This document shows, in pieces, positions 10,749 to 20,744 of a stretch of 45,700 nt of DNA. Origin of the DNA: Zancudomyces culisetae (taxonomy: Eukaryota > Kickxellomycota > Harpellomycetes > Harpellales > Legeriomycetaceae); contig LSSK01000742.1 in assembly GCA_001969505.1 (NCBI GenBank), positions 1-45,700 of the forward strand. The letters run 5' to 3'. Position 1 is the stretch's first letter. Every line of letters begins with the position of its first letter. The translations under genes were made by a program, and so were the position numbers. Below the pieces are notes generated by a model. That model was not told where the DNA came from. It saw only the letters and a program-made list of their open reading frames with translations, and searched no databases.

Positions 10749-13325
10749 AAAAAAAACCCCCAACTGTGTACTTATTTGAGGGAGAAGTGGAGTACAATAT
10801 TCCAAAAATGTGATATTATTCGCATTTTTACAAAAGTGGTCAGTGTTTTTAGGATCTAGATGTTCAAAACTATACCAATCACTTTTAGTTAGATTAATTT
10901 TATTATTATTTTGTATTGATAGATTTGTTTCAGAATAGTAATTAGCAAAAAAACAAAAAAGATATACTTTATAACGGAAAAAAAGACAAAAATAAATTTT
11001 TATAAAACTATAATAGTATATAAATGTTGCGTTGTTGGTTCTTCCTTTTGCTGGACTGTTTTTGTTCATCCCGGCTTTTAGCAAAAGTAGGGTTCGTGTT
11101 GTTTAATTTTTTCTTTTAAAATTGGAATAAGAGTTTAGTAAAAATTTGTTTATTATGGAAAATTATCCTAAAGTGTTTTTAAAACTTGTAAGAAAAACTA
11201 ATATATTAATGACTGTTTTAACGACTAGGTAATTTGGTAAGCCCCGCTAACAATCCACTTTTTGGGTATGTATTAGCGTGTTCCAAATCCTGTGTATATT
11301 TTCAGTATTTGTGTACTTAGTTTTTTTTTGGAAATAGCTTTATTTGACTTTTTTTTTGAATAAATAGAAGAATCTGTTCTTGTTCTTTTCATTGCATTGT
11401 CCTCCCCCGTTTCATATATAGAAAGTTCCAAAGCTCTTTAAAAATAAACTATTAACTTTTAATAAAGTATATACCGAATAAAAATTAAAAATAAGACATC
11501 TTTATACTATATTTGACATCGAATTTTTGGCGTTCATTTTAGTTGAAGTTTTCTGCGTTTTTCGAATTGACAGTGAAAATCAATTAAATTCACTTTTCCA
11601 CATAAACGCTATTCTATTGAACAGGTATTGCTCCCAAGAGCACATCTTTTCCTACTAATAAAGCGTGCTTATCAAAATCGCCAAGATAGGTATTACTGTG
11701 CTCTGTTTAATAACAACTGCACCGTGGTTTAGGTTAAAAGCAATCGACAAGTGTTATGTAATGGGTATTCAATTCGCTATCCCCGTGTTTATTCACTAAA
11801 TTGTACAGATCAAGAAGAGACGAATCAAATAGAGGGAGGCTTTTATTGAGTTGTCTTGGCGTTGAGAAAAAAGTTTTTAGTGCCTTTTGTGGGGGGTTTA
11901 GTAGAATTTTTGGGGTGCACCCAATTTTTTTGTAGCTAATTGACGAGTGGGAGGAATGAAGTTTGGAGTAGATGTACTGCCAAACTCAGATATACGCCCC
12001 ACGGTTCAGCATCCTAATCTAAAGTTGTAATAAAGATGGAAGCGCTGCTTCAGGATTACTGTATATCACATGTAGTAATTCCTGTTTTTTGCAGAATACC
12101 AGCTTGGCTTTATTATTTTGAGGGCTTTTCCAATCTCATGTTTTACAAATTTATAAAGATAGTATCACATGTTTTAAAAATGAGCAATTGAATACATCAA
12201 GTATATTGTCACAAGTATACAAAGCAACCCGAAAAATACATGTACTTTTACTTTGTGCTAAATATAACTATGGTGCTTTTTCTTTAAAATAAAATATAAA
12301 GTCATTAAATAAAACGCGTCGTATGATTTTGTAAATACACCAGTGTCTTATGCCACGTTTTTCCATTGTTATTTCAGCCTTTTATTTTTTGATGTAGCAC
12401 GCATCTACTACAGATTACATTAAGATTTGCAAAAATAGCCTCCGTGCTCTATTACCTGAAATGAAGATTAACCAAACTAGCTGGGCAAAAACAAAATAAA
12501 GTAAAAGTCATCACTTTCCTTGGAACTTGTGTTGAAAAGTGAAAAAAAGTTTGACAAAATAAAACTGCACAATTAATAATAAATTGAACTCAAGTAATTT
12601 ATTGGAATACTTGTAATTTCAGGCTTGGAATTCAAGTGATCAGCTATCGAATTAAATGGAGTTTTTTTTTAGCTGCAGTTTGCTAATGGCATTTCAAAGA
12701 TTATTAAAGCAATTGGCTATTTGTTGGGCCATCCTATTACAAGAAGAAATCCCGAGTATTGTTAAGAATGCGCTGGGAATGTTTTTATTGCAATTAAGCA
12801 CATAATTGTAAGCAAAATTGAATTAGTAAATAAGTAAAAAAATAAACAAGGCCTTGTATATTGTTTTTTGGGGAGGTAGAATTTATTCCTTCATTTTGGC
12901 CATTGGCTTAGGGTTTTTTAAAAGCAGAATTTTGGAAGAATTTGAGCCAAGAACGAAGAGTATTGACAGTACAAATGTTTGTTTTTGACAAAAATTATGT
13001 GGTAGCTTATCCAAAAACCATAGTTTGCATTACTTGTAAAATGGGTGTGAAAACGACTTTATCAATAAGCTGATATCTCTATTCTTTAATTGACATTTGA
13101 CATTGTCACTTGCTATTCGTCACTTGCTTACTGCGTTTTTTTTGCTTTTTTTTCAACTAAAAGCTGGTAATTCGGATATAAAGGAACAATTAAACGCGAT
13201 CTAAAAAAAACCAAAACTGGATAAATAGTTTATATAAATAGACCATAAATTCGTCGTCTTTAACAACACTATTTGATCTTTTTTCTTAAACCTCTTCAAC
13301 ACCCGATATATATCGAGAAATCAAA
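10749..13325. other. 2.6-kb gene-free spacer between the TMEM198-like paralogues
   Basis: AT-rich, with no supported coding frame on either strand. An open stretch on the minus strand (10581-11084) overlaps copy A and shows no family features. The region presumably holds the copy A terminator and a long copy B promoter ending in a TATA box at 13231-13240. Confidence 0.5.
13231..13240 (+). promoter_or_regulatory. TATA box (TATATAAATA)
   Basis: Good TATA match 86 nt upstream of the copy B start codon at 13326. Confidence 0.5.
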
Positions 13326-14311
13326 ATGATTAAAACGAAAACAAACGGATTCATAATCTATCTGCTCATGTTCCTGATGTCTATGTTCACGGCATGGGCA
13401 GATAACACAGTCGATATCGTCAATTCTACTGTCTTCAGTAAGTCGAAAAGCTGAAAAATATACAAATATTTACCGACTAGTAATGTATATAGTACTTATT
13501 TGTTTTAAATAACCACCCGCTTATAGAGAATACATCAGGGAATCTCACCGCAGTTGGAATAGTCTCTGCAGTTGTATTAATAATTGTCGGCCTTATGTTT
13601 GTCTTTTCCGGAAGAAGGATGGTGAAGATAATTATATTCCTTAGTGGATTTGTATTCTTCAGTAAGTTAAATGTTATAGTTAGTAGTTTTACTTACCATT
13701 GCATTATCACCATCAATAATACCACCATATTTCCATTTTTAACCATCTGAATACAAATCGTAAAATGCTAATTTCAATGGTAATGGTAACAATAATAACA
13801 ATTAGCTTTCCTAATTCTGATTATCTGCTACAACATCAAGGCACCTGAATCAGGTACAAAGTTAAGCACGTGGTACTACATTGGTTCGCTCATTGGAGGC
13901 TTGGTAATGGGTGGCGTGATGGTGCTGCTTCTTCCTCTTGGGTTGTTTATAGTCGGCGCATTCGGAGGGTTTACTCTTGCTACATTTATTATCACCATGG
14001 TAAGGGTAGGCTTTTCCGCATCCTGGGTGCGAATACTCTTTTTGGGATTAATGTCTGTAGGTGTGGGATTAGCAGCTGTGTTCCTTGAAAGGCCAATATT
14101 CATTATTTCCACCAGTGTTTTTGGAAGTCTGGGCGTTATGGTAGGTGTAGATATGTTTACCAAGAAGGGATTTACTGATCTGGTCGTTAGCGTATTCGGG
14201 GGCAATTTCACAGACTCTTCCTTTAATACGCCTATGATTATAATGTCAGTGGCGTTTGGTGTTTTGGCAATTATCGGTATAATCGTACAGTTCAAGACTA
14301 GCCACTCTTAA
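13326..14311 (+). CDS. TMEM198/TM7S3-like (DUF4203-type) multi-pass membrane protein, copy B
   Basis: Three exons: 13326..13437, 13527..13661, 13806..14311, giving 250 aa. Both introns are phase 1 and begin GTAAGT, and they interrupt the same places as in copy A: after the signal peptide segment and after the first core membrane pair. Exon 1 gives a signal peptide (GFIIYLLMFLMSMFTAWA). Exon 2 ends MVKIIIFLSGFVFF, matching MFFCGLAFF in copy A. The shared block is Leu-Glu-Arg-Pro followed by ISTSVFGSLG, and the last helix ends GIIVQFKTSHS. Copy B lacks the longer charged tail of copy A. Asn-x-Ser/Thr sites after the signal peptide suggest an extracytoplasmic N-terminus. Tandem duplication is the simplest origin. 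Function unknown. Confidence 0.85.
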
Positions 14312-14983
14312 AAATGTTCTGTGCCTCTGTTGTGGTGACATCTATCTTTGGCAAGATACACTTAAACACACGTCACCCCTCTACCACTGCCCACCTCTCT
14401 CTCGACCTTTACTTGGCATACCTGGCTACATTGGTATATTTCCATGTTTATAAATTTATTAATAGATCAGCACAAATCTCTTTCATTTTAGATTATTATT
14501 TTTTCTTGTATCTTCATTTTTGTCCTTCTGCTCTACGGACAAATCATTTTTTAAGTAAAAAATCACTCATATTTGATCATGTACTTCCAGCTTTTTTGTA
14601 AAGAGAAGCCGCAAACGGAATATTTTATAATATGCAAGATTTAATGTATAAGCGCGACTGTGTAGGATTAATTAGTTTTATAGTTTATTCGGAGTAATTT
14701 ATATTCTGAAAAGACTAAAGGTGGATAAAAATACGAAAAAATCTCCTAGTACTCTCTTGTTAAAACCCAGAGGTGATGGCTCAGTATGTAGCAAAATCAA
14801 GTATAAAAAGCACATAATGGGTAATGGATATAATACAATCCCCATACTAAGGAATGGCTGCACAAATAGTAAGCGTCCAAGTCTTTTCCTTTTTTAATTA
14901 AAAAAAAGAATTGTTCGGGTTTCTTTGTGTTTACTTTGTTAGAGGAAAAAAGTCTGGTTAGAAGTGCATACACAAATGTATGG
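14312..14983. other. Convergent intergenic region
   Basis: About 670 nt between the 3' ends of TMEM198-like copy B (plus) and the unrecognised multi-exon gene (minus). It is expected to hold two termination regions. No gene supported. Confidence 0.5.
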
Positions 14984-16177
14984 TTATTCACTCTTAGAAA
15001 CAAATGCTTCAAGCATTCTAGACTTGGTCGTGTCTAGTAGCCTAAAGTTCTCTGCTACCTCCAAGTTGAATAGTAAGTCAAAGTCCTTGCTTACACCGTT
15101 AATTATAATCTATTCGTTTATAAGTTATAAATTAATATCAAACAACAGCTTGTTCATAATTATAAATATATATTAAAAATGCTTTACCTTAAATTGAGTA
15201 TCCAGCTTTTCCATGATATCCAAAACAGAAGTAGTGATTGGAATCGACTTGATCGTCTCGCTAATTCTCAGGTATGTAGCCACCGCAATCTGACAAAATG
15301 TATCAAAAACTTGAACAAAATCATATCTGAAGGGCTAAACATACAAAAATAGCAACCATTATGTTATCGATAGGCAAATCGATAATAAACTAATAGGAAG
15401 GAGGTAATGAAAGGAAAGGAAATAGTGAGAATAGTCAGAATGCTTACCAGCGGCCTGGGATCTAGATAGGAGAATTCAAGATTATCGCTTCTATATAGGA
15501 AGGTACCAGTTTGTTCCTCTGTGTTTTTTGGTTTTCTGAAAAACAATTTCTATGTGAATATGAGCATTATACAAGAGTATTTAGTAGGAAAATTGATTTT
15601 TTTCAACAATTTGTCGTAATTGTGCTCATTCTTTTACTCGTACCCTCTTTGTCTTCGCTGTTGCATCGGTTGTAAATATTTCAAATTCTGCAATACAGAT
15701 TCCTATTGCCCTCATAAAGTCGGAGGGATTTTTTACTCCCAGAACTTCGCTTAGACTTAACCCCAAAATGTAGATCATCCTTGTTCTATTTTATAAATAT
15801 GCTTCCTAATTTCTTTTTGTCCTCTCTAAAATACTCAAAGTTAATAAAAACCCAAGTCTTGAAAATTAAACCCTAGCCCTCCTTTCGAAAACCATTTGGA
15901 GTATACTTAATCGTACTTACCTTTTTGCGTTTTTTTCAGTTTGGAAGGTATCTCTGATAAGATTTAATCCAAACACAATGGTTCCCAAGTACGGCACCTG
16001 TGTCCTCTTTTGCTTTGGTATGTTCAATGAAACAAGATGATTGCTAGTCACATCTATTGGCGACGGCAATGAATCTCGTAAATGTCTGAGCGTCATCACA
16101 CGCTTGCTGATTAATTCTTTTATTGCCCCTTCCCGCATTTGGCTCGGCAGCCTTGAAACTGATTTGGAGGAATACAT
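14984..16177 (-). CDS. Unrecognised conserved-looking protein, at least five exons
   Basis: Exons on minus: 16177..15921, 15785..15644, 15549..15448, 15334..15188, 15109..14984, giving 257 aa from the first in-frame ATG. Intron phases agree at every junction (2, 0, 0, 0). Donors are GTAAGT, GTACGA, GTAAGC and GTAAAG; acceptors are TAG. Protein-like segments include SRLPSQMREGAIKELISKR, LGLSLSEVLGVKNPSDFM, LEFSYLDPRPLPFRYDFVQ and VLDIMEKLDTQFK. It is mostly helical, with no clear membrane segment or signal peptide. The frame stays open for 20 codons upstream of the ATG without another Met, and an acceptor (CAG) at 16223 is in phase with a candidate upstream exon at 16511-16630, so the true N-terminus may lie further upstream. 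I do not recognise the family. Confidence 0.7.
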
Positions 16178-16510
16178 TCGAGGTTGGCTTTTTCGGATTA
16201 TGGATGGTATATCGTTAAAATGCTGATCAGAATGTCTGAATTGGGGGTATGGTCTTTTTTATAATTTGAATCCCAAATATAGTAACTTAGCTCATGTAAT
16301 ATATTTGTTTTCATGAGCACTTACTTGTTCTAAAACGTAATGATTTTTTTATAGCATAACCTATAATCTAGTGTTTTTGTAAATGTCGTGTAATAAAAAG
16401 GTGTGAATGTTAATTTAATTTTGGAAAAAGAAATAGTATTTCAAATATGATCTATTTTTTATGGTAATCACCAATTTGCTGGAAAGAAAACGTTTACCCA
16501 TGGTACGTAC

Positions 16511-16630
16511 ATGTAATACAGCAAACATTTTAGTGTTCATCCCAACTCTGAGGTGTAGTGTATTCTCATCTTTTTTCCCGCAGGGTCTGGTCTCATCACA
16601 AAATTTACTTATCATTTCAAGTACAAGTGG
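16511..16630 (-). CDS. Candidate additional upstream exon of the unrecognised gene
   Basis: A 40-codon open block with phase 0 at both ends. It is preceded by a perfect TACTAAC branch site (16655-16649) and an AAG acceptor, and followed by GTACGT. The encoded text looks like protein (LEMISKFCDETRPCGKK, LRVGMNTKMFAVLH). Joined in phase to an exon starting at 16222 it would extend the gene above; the 288-nt intron this implies is long for the window and shows no CTAAC near its end. It could also be part of a separate small gene. Confidence 0.4.
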
Positions 16631-17204
16631 CTTAGTTTAAAAACCCAAGTTAGTAGATGGGAATGCGAGAAAATATTTAAAAAAAACCAAGTACACAAAG
16701 TTGTGTGTGTTTCTCTGTTGGACGGTAAAGCAAAAGTTTCAGTAAATTGGATCACTTTGAAATTTTAGCTATAGCTACCTCTGATTCAAAAAAAATTTCA
16801 GTCCTACTGCTATATGGAAAATTTAACATAACCACACAGTATCCACGGATAACGATCTATGCCTGCTCACATACACCACTCAGCGTTAGGTATGGGACAC
16901 GGACATTGCCAATAAAAGCCACTATCAACTTGGAATAAAGGTAACCGTAAAAGTAAAAGCCAAAGTCAAAGCAACTTTATATTTGTGTACCTTTGCTTGT
17001 AAACCTGAACAAATCAGTTAATAACCTTGTACCCTATCCTCGGAGCCACCAACCTCTTGCTGTTTGAATAAATTTGCATTATTAGCTATAAAAGCTTACT
17101 TGAACATTGGTAATATGGTTATAGAATAAAGTTAGCGCAATAAATCTCTCATACACCAAGCTACGCTGATGAGTCTTTTGTATATAACTCCAACACACAT
17201 TTAC

Positions 17205-17408
17205 CTACAATGAAAGAGGGTGGTGTTGTATTGGAATAAATCCTCTACTAGCAGCATGGAATAGTCTTTCTGAACAGTTCAGAGTTGAGTTTTGATTTTT
17301 TTTGAGCACCCTAATAATACCCATTTTACACCCCAAAAAGGCGTCGTTTTGAGATATTTTCGTGTTGGGACTTTCTACATTCATCGGTTTTGCCCTTCGA
17401 GCTTCCAT
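17205..17408 (-). CDS. Candidate first coding exon(s), unrecognised
   Basis: An ATG-started frame (MEARRAKPMNVESPNTKISQ) runs to 17205. A second frame in 17269-17205, after a TTCAG acceptor and before GTAAAT, reads KDYSMLLVEDLFQYNTTLFHC, which looks more protein-like than the first frame's continuation. A splice such as exon 1 ending near 17325 is possible. It might be the 5' part of the same split gene, but I could not find convincing exons between 17200 and 16631. Confidence 0.22.
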   Translation of the reverse strand: MEARRAKPMNVESPNTKISQNDAFLGCKMGIIRVLKKNQNSTLNCSERLFHAASRGFIPIQHHPLSL

Positions 17409-17940
17409 TTTTTATTTTACTGATTCAAAAAAAAGCATGCAGCTGTCAAACTCAAGCAAGTTAGGTAAAAAAACAAATTTTGATAGAGGATTGCCAAAAA
17501 ACACAACCCGGACCGCTTCTCTGGCATAAAGTATGATAAATATGGATGATGTTGAGCTGTTTGCATGGTAGATACGACAATATTTGATTTTGGGGTAGCA
17601 GCTTTTTCAGTTTATCAACTATGCTCTAACTAACCTCCTAACCCCATACCTACCTCCCCCCCAAAAATAGTCATTTTTTTGTGTTGAGTATCGGTAAATA
17701 TAAAATAATATCCTTTGGGCTTTTGTACCGTATACTAGTTAGCAATATATTGGTTGAATCACTCAATTTCTACAAGATAAAATAGCTGTGACCCTTGAAA
17801 GAAGAAATGTGTATAAGCTTTATTTTAAGCACTGGGAAAATATTGATGGTAGAAGTTATGTAAGTGTTAGAAGTAATATGATGAAATGGTGGAGCTAGCT
17901 TTACAGAGTAATACACTTTGCTGTTTTCTGTGTCTACAAG

Positions 17941-17948
17941 TATATAAG
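17941..17948 (+). promoter_or_regulatory. TATA box (TATATAAG)
   Basis: TATATAAG 87 nt upstream of the ATG at 18035. Confidence 0.45.
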
Positions 17949-18034
17949 ACATGTTTTCCCACATGGAAAAGTAGGGATATATCTATTAACTACACATTAT
18001 TTATCAAATAAAACAAGAATAAAATCAGGTAAAA

Positions 18035-19081
18035 ATGCGAGTCAGTGTGCTGTTGGTTTTGATTGCAAATGTGCTGTACACAAAACTTGCGTGTGCAAAA
18101 GGACCTCTTGATACTGAACCACAAGCCTATGTTCCTGAGAGAATCAAACAGAGTTTATTGGTCCAGAATGTAAAGCCGCTAAACTCCAGTCCAAGTCATC
18201 AGAGAAAAGCTGGAATTTACATACCTGGAGCTAAAGCGATACCATACTCGCCAAAACTGCATCAAGCAATACGATTACTAGATGTAGTTCGTAAAAACAA
18301 ACAAAAAATCAAAAATTACCTTGAAAATGCTAAGCATCAACAACAAAAGCATGGTGTTAATACTAAGGGAATAGTGGGTATGTCGGGTGACTCACCTCGT
18401 TACTTGAGAGAAAAAATGCAAACGGGGCTGATAAAGAGAGGTAAACCCAAACCAGCTCCAAACCCCAAACCCGCCTCAAAACTCAAGCCTGCCTCAAAAC
18501 CCAAGCCTAATTCAAGATACAGACCAGTCTCAGGACCCACACCAGTCCCAAAGCACACCTCTACTTCTTCTAATTCTGCCAAATTTAGCCCTAAAGAGCT
18601 TCATATCATTGACCAAATGAAGGAAATACAAAAAAAGCTAATGGAGAAAGGTAAACATTCCCTAAAAATCAAAGAAGCGCCATCAGCTAAGGCTCCGGAT
18701 GGAAAACGCGCATCAAAGCTAAATAAAAGCGTATATGAAAAAAAAATTCCTGTGGTACCAGCGGTTGTGCCAATGAGAGATACTCATTACGTGAATGACT
18801 ACTCGTCTGATAGCGACTATAAAAAGTTTGAGGATGATTTTTACCCTAAAGGCGATACACAGAATGGATTCAAAGGTGATTATTATCCCAAAGATATTCA
18901 ATCCGCCAAGGATTATAGTTACGAATCACAGCCTGATGTTGCTTATTATGGTAAACAGGCTGGTTCAAACGACATATCATTAAGCAGCGGTGCGGATCGC
19001 GATGCAACTGGAAGTCCTGCTGAATCAGGTTTCTCACACTCTGATGCTAATGACATGGATACTTTGTGGCGTTACAAGTAG
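18035..19081 (+). CDS. Secreted Lys/Pro-rich low-complexity protein
   Basis: 348 aa in one exon. Residues 1-21 form a clean signal peptide (MRVSVLLVLIANVLYTKLACA). The mature part is basic, with a helical Lys/Gln-rich section, then a proline-lysine repeat region near residues 136-175 (units like PKPAS, LKPAS, KPKPNS, PTPVPK), and an acidic tyrosine-rich C-terminal part containing related FYPKG and YYPKD units. Two Lys-Arg pairs (IKRGK near 134 and GKRAS near 229) are possible Kex2 processing sites. No cysteine-rich domain, membrane anchor or catalytic motif is seen. It is likely an extracellular or cell-wall protein, with function unknown. It converges on the transporter gene, with 226 nt between the stop codons. 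Confidence 0.75.
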   Translation: MRVSVLLVLIANVLYTKLACAKGPLDTEPQAYVPERIKQSLLVQNVKPLNSSPSHQRKAGIYIPGAKAIPYSPKLHQAIRLLDVVRKNKQKIKNYLENAKHQQQKHGVNTKGIVGMSGDSPRYLREKMQTGLIKRGKPKPAPNPKPASKLKPASKPKPNSRYRPVSGPTPVPKHTSTSSNSAKFSPKELHIIDQMKEIQKKLMEKGKHSLKIKEAPSAKAPDGKRASKLNKSVYEKKIPVVPAVVPMRDTHYVNDYSSDSDYKKFEDDFYPKGDTQNGFKGDYYPKDIQSAKDYSYESQPDVAYYGKQAGSNDISLSSGADRDATGSPAESGFSHSDANDMDTLWRYK

Positions 19082-19307
19082 TCTTTTTTCTTCCAGATTT
19101 CGTTTAGTACTATTCTTTATATTTGATTTATTCACCAAACGCTAAGTATAGCGAAAAACATCTTTATGTCAAAAAAATATATATTGTGACGAGAAAAGTA
19201 TCAAGCGCGAAAAGTAGACTACGCGGTTTAAATACACTACACGAATAAAACCGTCTAACACTGGCGGAATGATAGAATAATTGATAAAGATACATACAAT
19301 GGGAAAA

Positions 19308-20744
19308 TTAAAGCGTATATCTCCAGCCTGGATTAGCTTTATTGATGTATGCTGTAGCAGTCTGCGATTTGTCAGAGGATGGAAGTTCCCGTTGTAGCCT
19401 GTCGCATCTTCTGTTTGCTAAATAAAAGTAGAGGTACAGGCAAATCGTCATTACTCCACCTACAACGAACATGCCAGCCACTATTCCATGGCCCATTTTA
19501 TATAGAGGAGCATCTGAGTCCCTGTATATTTGAGAACCAACAAATGAAGCTAGCCCTCCAAGCATGATTGTCATTGCACTTCCAACGCTCTTTTTATCCT
19601 CTTCATAGGTGTTGTTGGTCATCCAGTAAGAAACAAGGGGCATAGTAGGCGATAGAGCAAAGTTGGCTAGTGCCAACAGCGCAAGCTTCAAGCCAGGAGC
19701 TCCTGCAAAAACCAAACCAATATACAACGCAGCAGTTGTAAAATAATGTAAAATCAATATGTACCCAATTCTGACTTTCTTTGCGTAGTTTGGGATTATT
19801 GCTGGCAAGAGCTGGCCCAAAAATCCACAAGCAGAAGGAATAGATGCAAATACTTGTGCCTGTGCGTTTGTATATCCCATCTCCTTAATCACTTTGGGTC
19901 CAAAGATAGCTTGAGTAAATCCACCAATTACACCAATCGCAAATATAATCCCCAATACCCACAATCTTGCATCAAGCAAGGCCGAGAGATTTTTAACAGT
20001 TATATTCTTCTTTTGACTCATTTCCTTTTGATCTTCGTTAAACAACTTTTTTGCAGCAGAGAGCTCGCCATCTAAGATACGTTTAGAGGTTTCAGGATAG
20101 TTCTCAACAATAAAGTACGATATGAACCCAATAAAGATCGTCAGTGCACCTTCAACTACAAATATGTATTGATAGGGCCGCAAACTTCCTCCGATTTTTG
20201 TCAGCCCTAGCGCAATAGGACCAGCAAATATCCCAGAAAACATCCCAGCAGAGAAGAATATCGATATTCTCTTTAATCTCTGAGCATTTGGGTACCAAAA
20301 GGTAGTATAAAAAATAAAACCCGGCGCGAATCCAGACTCAAAAGCACCAAGAAGCAGGCGAACTATCATGGCAGTCGTAAAGTTTGTTACAAATCCCATA
20401 AGTATACACGAAGCACCCCAGAATATTGTTATTAGTGGAAGCCATAGCCTAGTTCCTATTTTTTGTAAGAGGAGGGTCGATGGAATCTCGCAAGCCACAT
20501 ACGTTATAAATAGAACTGATGCAACCCAATTGAATTCACCTGATTTCAAGTTTAAAGCTACACTGAATCCCTCGATGTTAGCATTTCCCAGGTTGTTTCT
20601 ATCCATCACAGCCAGCCAATACAAAACACAATACAGAGGCATGATCATGAGATCTACTTTTCTCAAATACCTCTTGAAGTTTTTTTTTTCCTCGGCCGTT
20701 AGGAGCTCGCCGTTTCTGGCTGGGTTTTCTAAAATCTCGTCCAT
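19308..20744 (-). CDS. MFS transporter of the Dal5/anion:cation symporter family
   Basis: 478 aa, single exon, usual length for the family. About twelve membrane segments are visible in two groups of six, split by a cytosolic loop with a KKLFNEDQKEMSQKK stretch. Family features: an N-terminal YLRKVDLMIMPLYCVLYWLAV helix entry, MDRNNLGNANIEG after the first segment, PSTLLLQKIGTRLWLP, the RLLLGAFESGFAPG motif and FFSAGMFSGIFAGPIA. These are characteristic of fungal uptake carriers for allantoate, nicotinate, vitamins and other organic anions at the plasma membrane (Dal5, Tna1, Vht1-like). The exact substrate cannot be told from sequence alone. The start ATG is followed by a typical cytosolic acidic N-terminus. 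Downstream end converges with the secreted Lys/Pro-rich gene. Confidence 0.9.
   Translation of the reverse strand: MDEILENPARNGELLTAEEKKNFKRYLRKVDLMIMPLYCVLYWLAVMDRNNLGNANIEGFSVALNLKSGEFNWVASVLFITYVACEIPSTLLLQKIGTRLWLPLITIFWGASCILMGFVTNFTTAMIVRLLLGAFESGFAPGFIFYTTFWYPNAQRLKRISIFFSAGMFSGIFAGPIALGLTKIGGSLRPYQYIFVVEGALTIFIGFISYFIVENYPETSKRILDGELSAAKKLFNEDQKEMSQKKNITVKNLSALLDARLWVLGIIFAIGVIGGFTQAIFGPKVIKEMGYTNAQAQVFASIPSACGFLGQLLPAIIPNYAKKVRIGYILILHYFTTAALYIGLVFAGAPGLKLALLALANFALSPTMPLVSYWMTNNTYEEDKKSVGSAMTIMLGGLASFVGSQIYRDSDAPLYKMGHGIVAGMFVVGGVMTICLYLYFYLANRRCDRLQRELPSSDKSQTATAYINKANPGWRYTL

Larger units (their letters stand above)
16178..18034. other. Sparse region upstream of the secreted-protein gene
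   Basis: Apart from the two candidate exons listed (16511-16630 and 17205-17408) I see nothing supported. The right end is the promoter of the gene at 18035, with a TATA box at 17941-17948. Confidence 0.4.

Noticed and set aside
10581-11084. 167-codon open frame on minus downstream of TMEM198-like copy A
   Set aside because: Overlaps the copy A last exon, has AT-driven composition (Tyr/Phe/Asn/Lys), no supporting signals.
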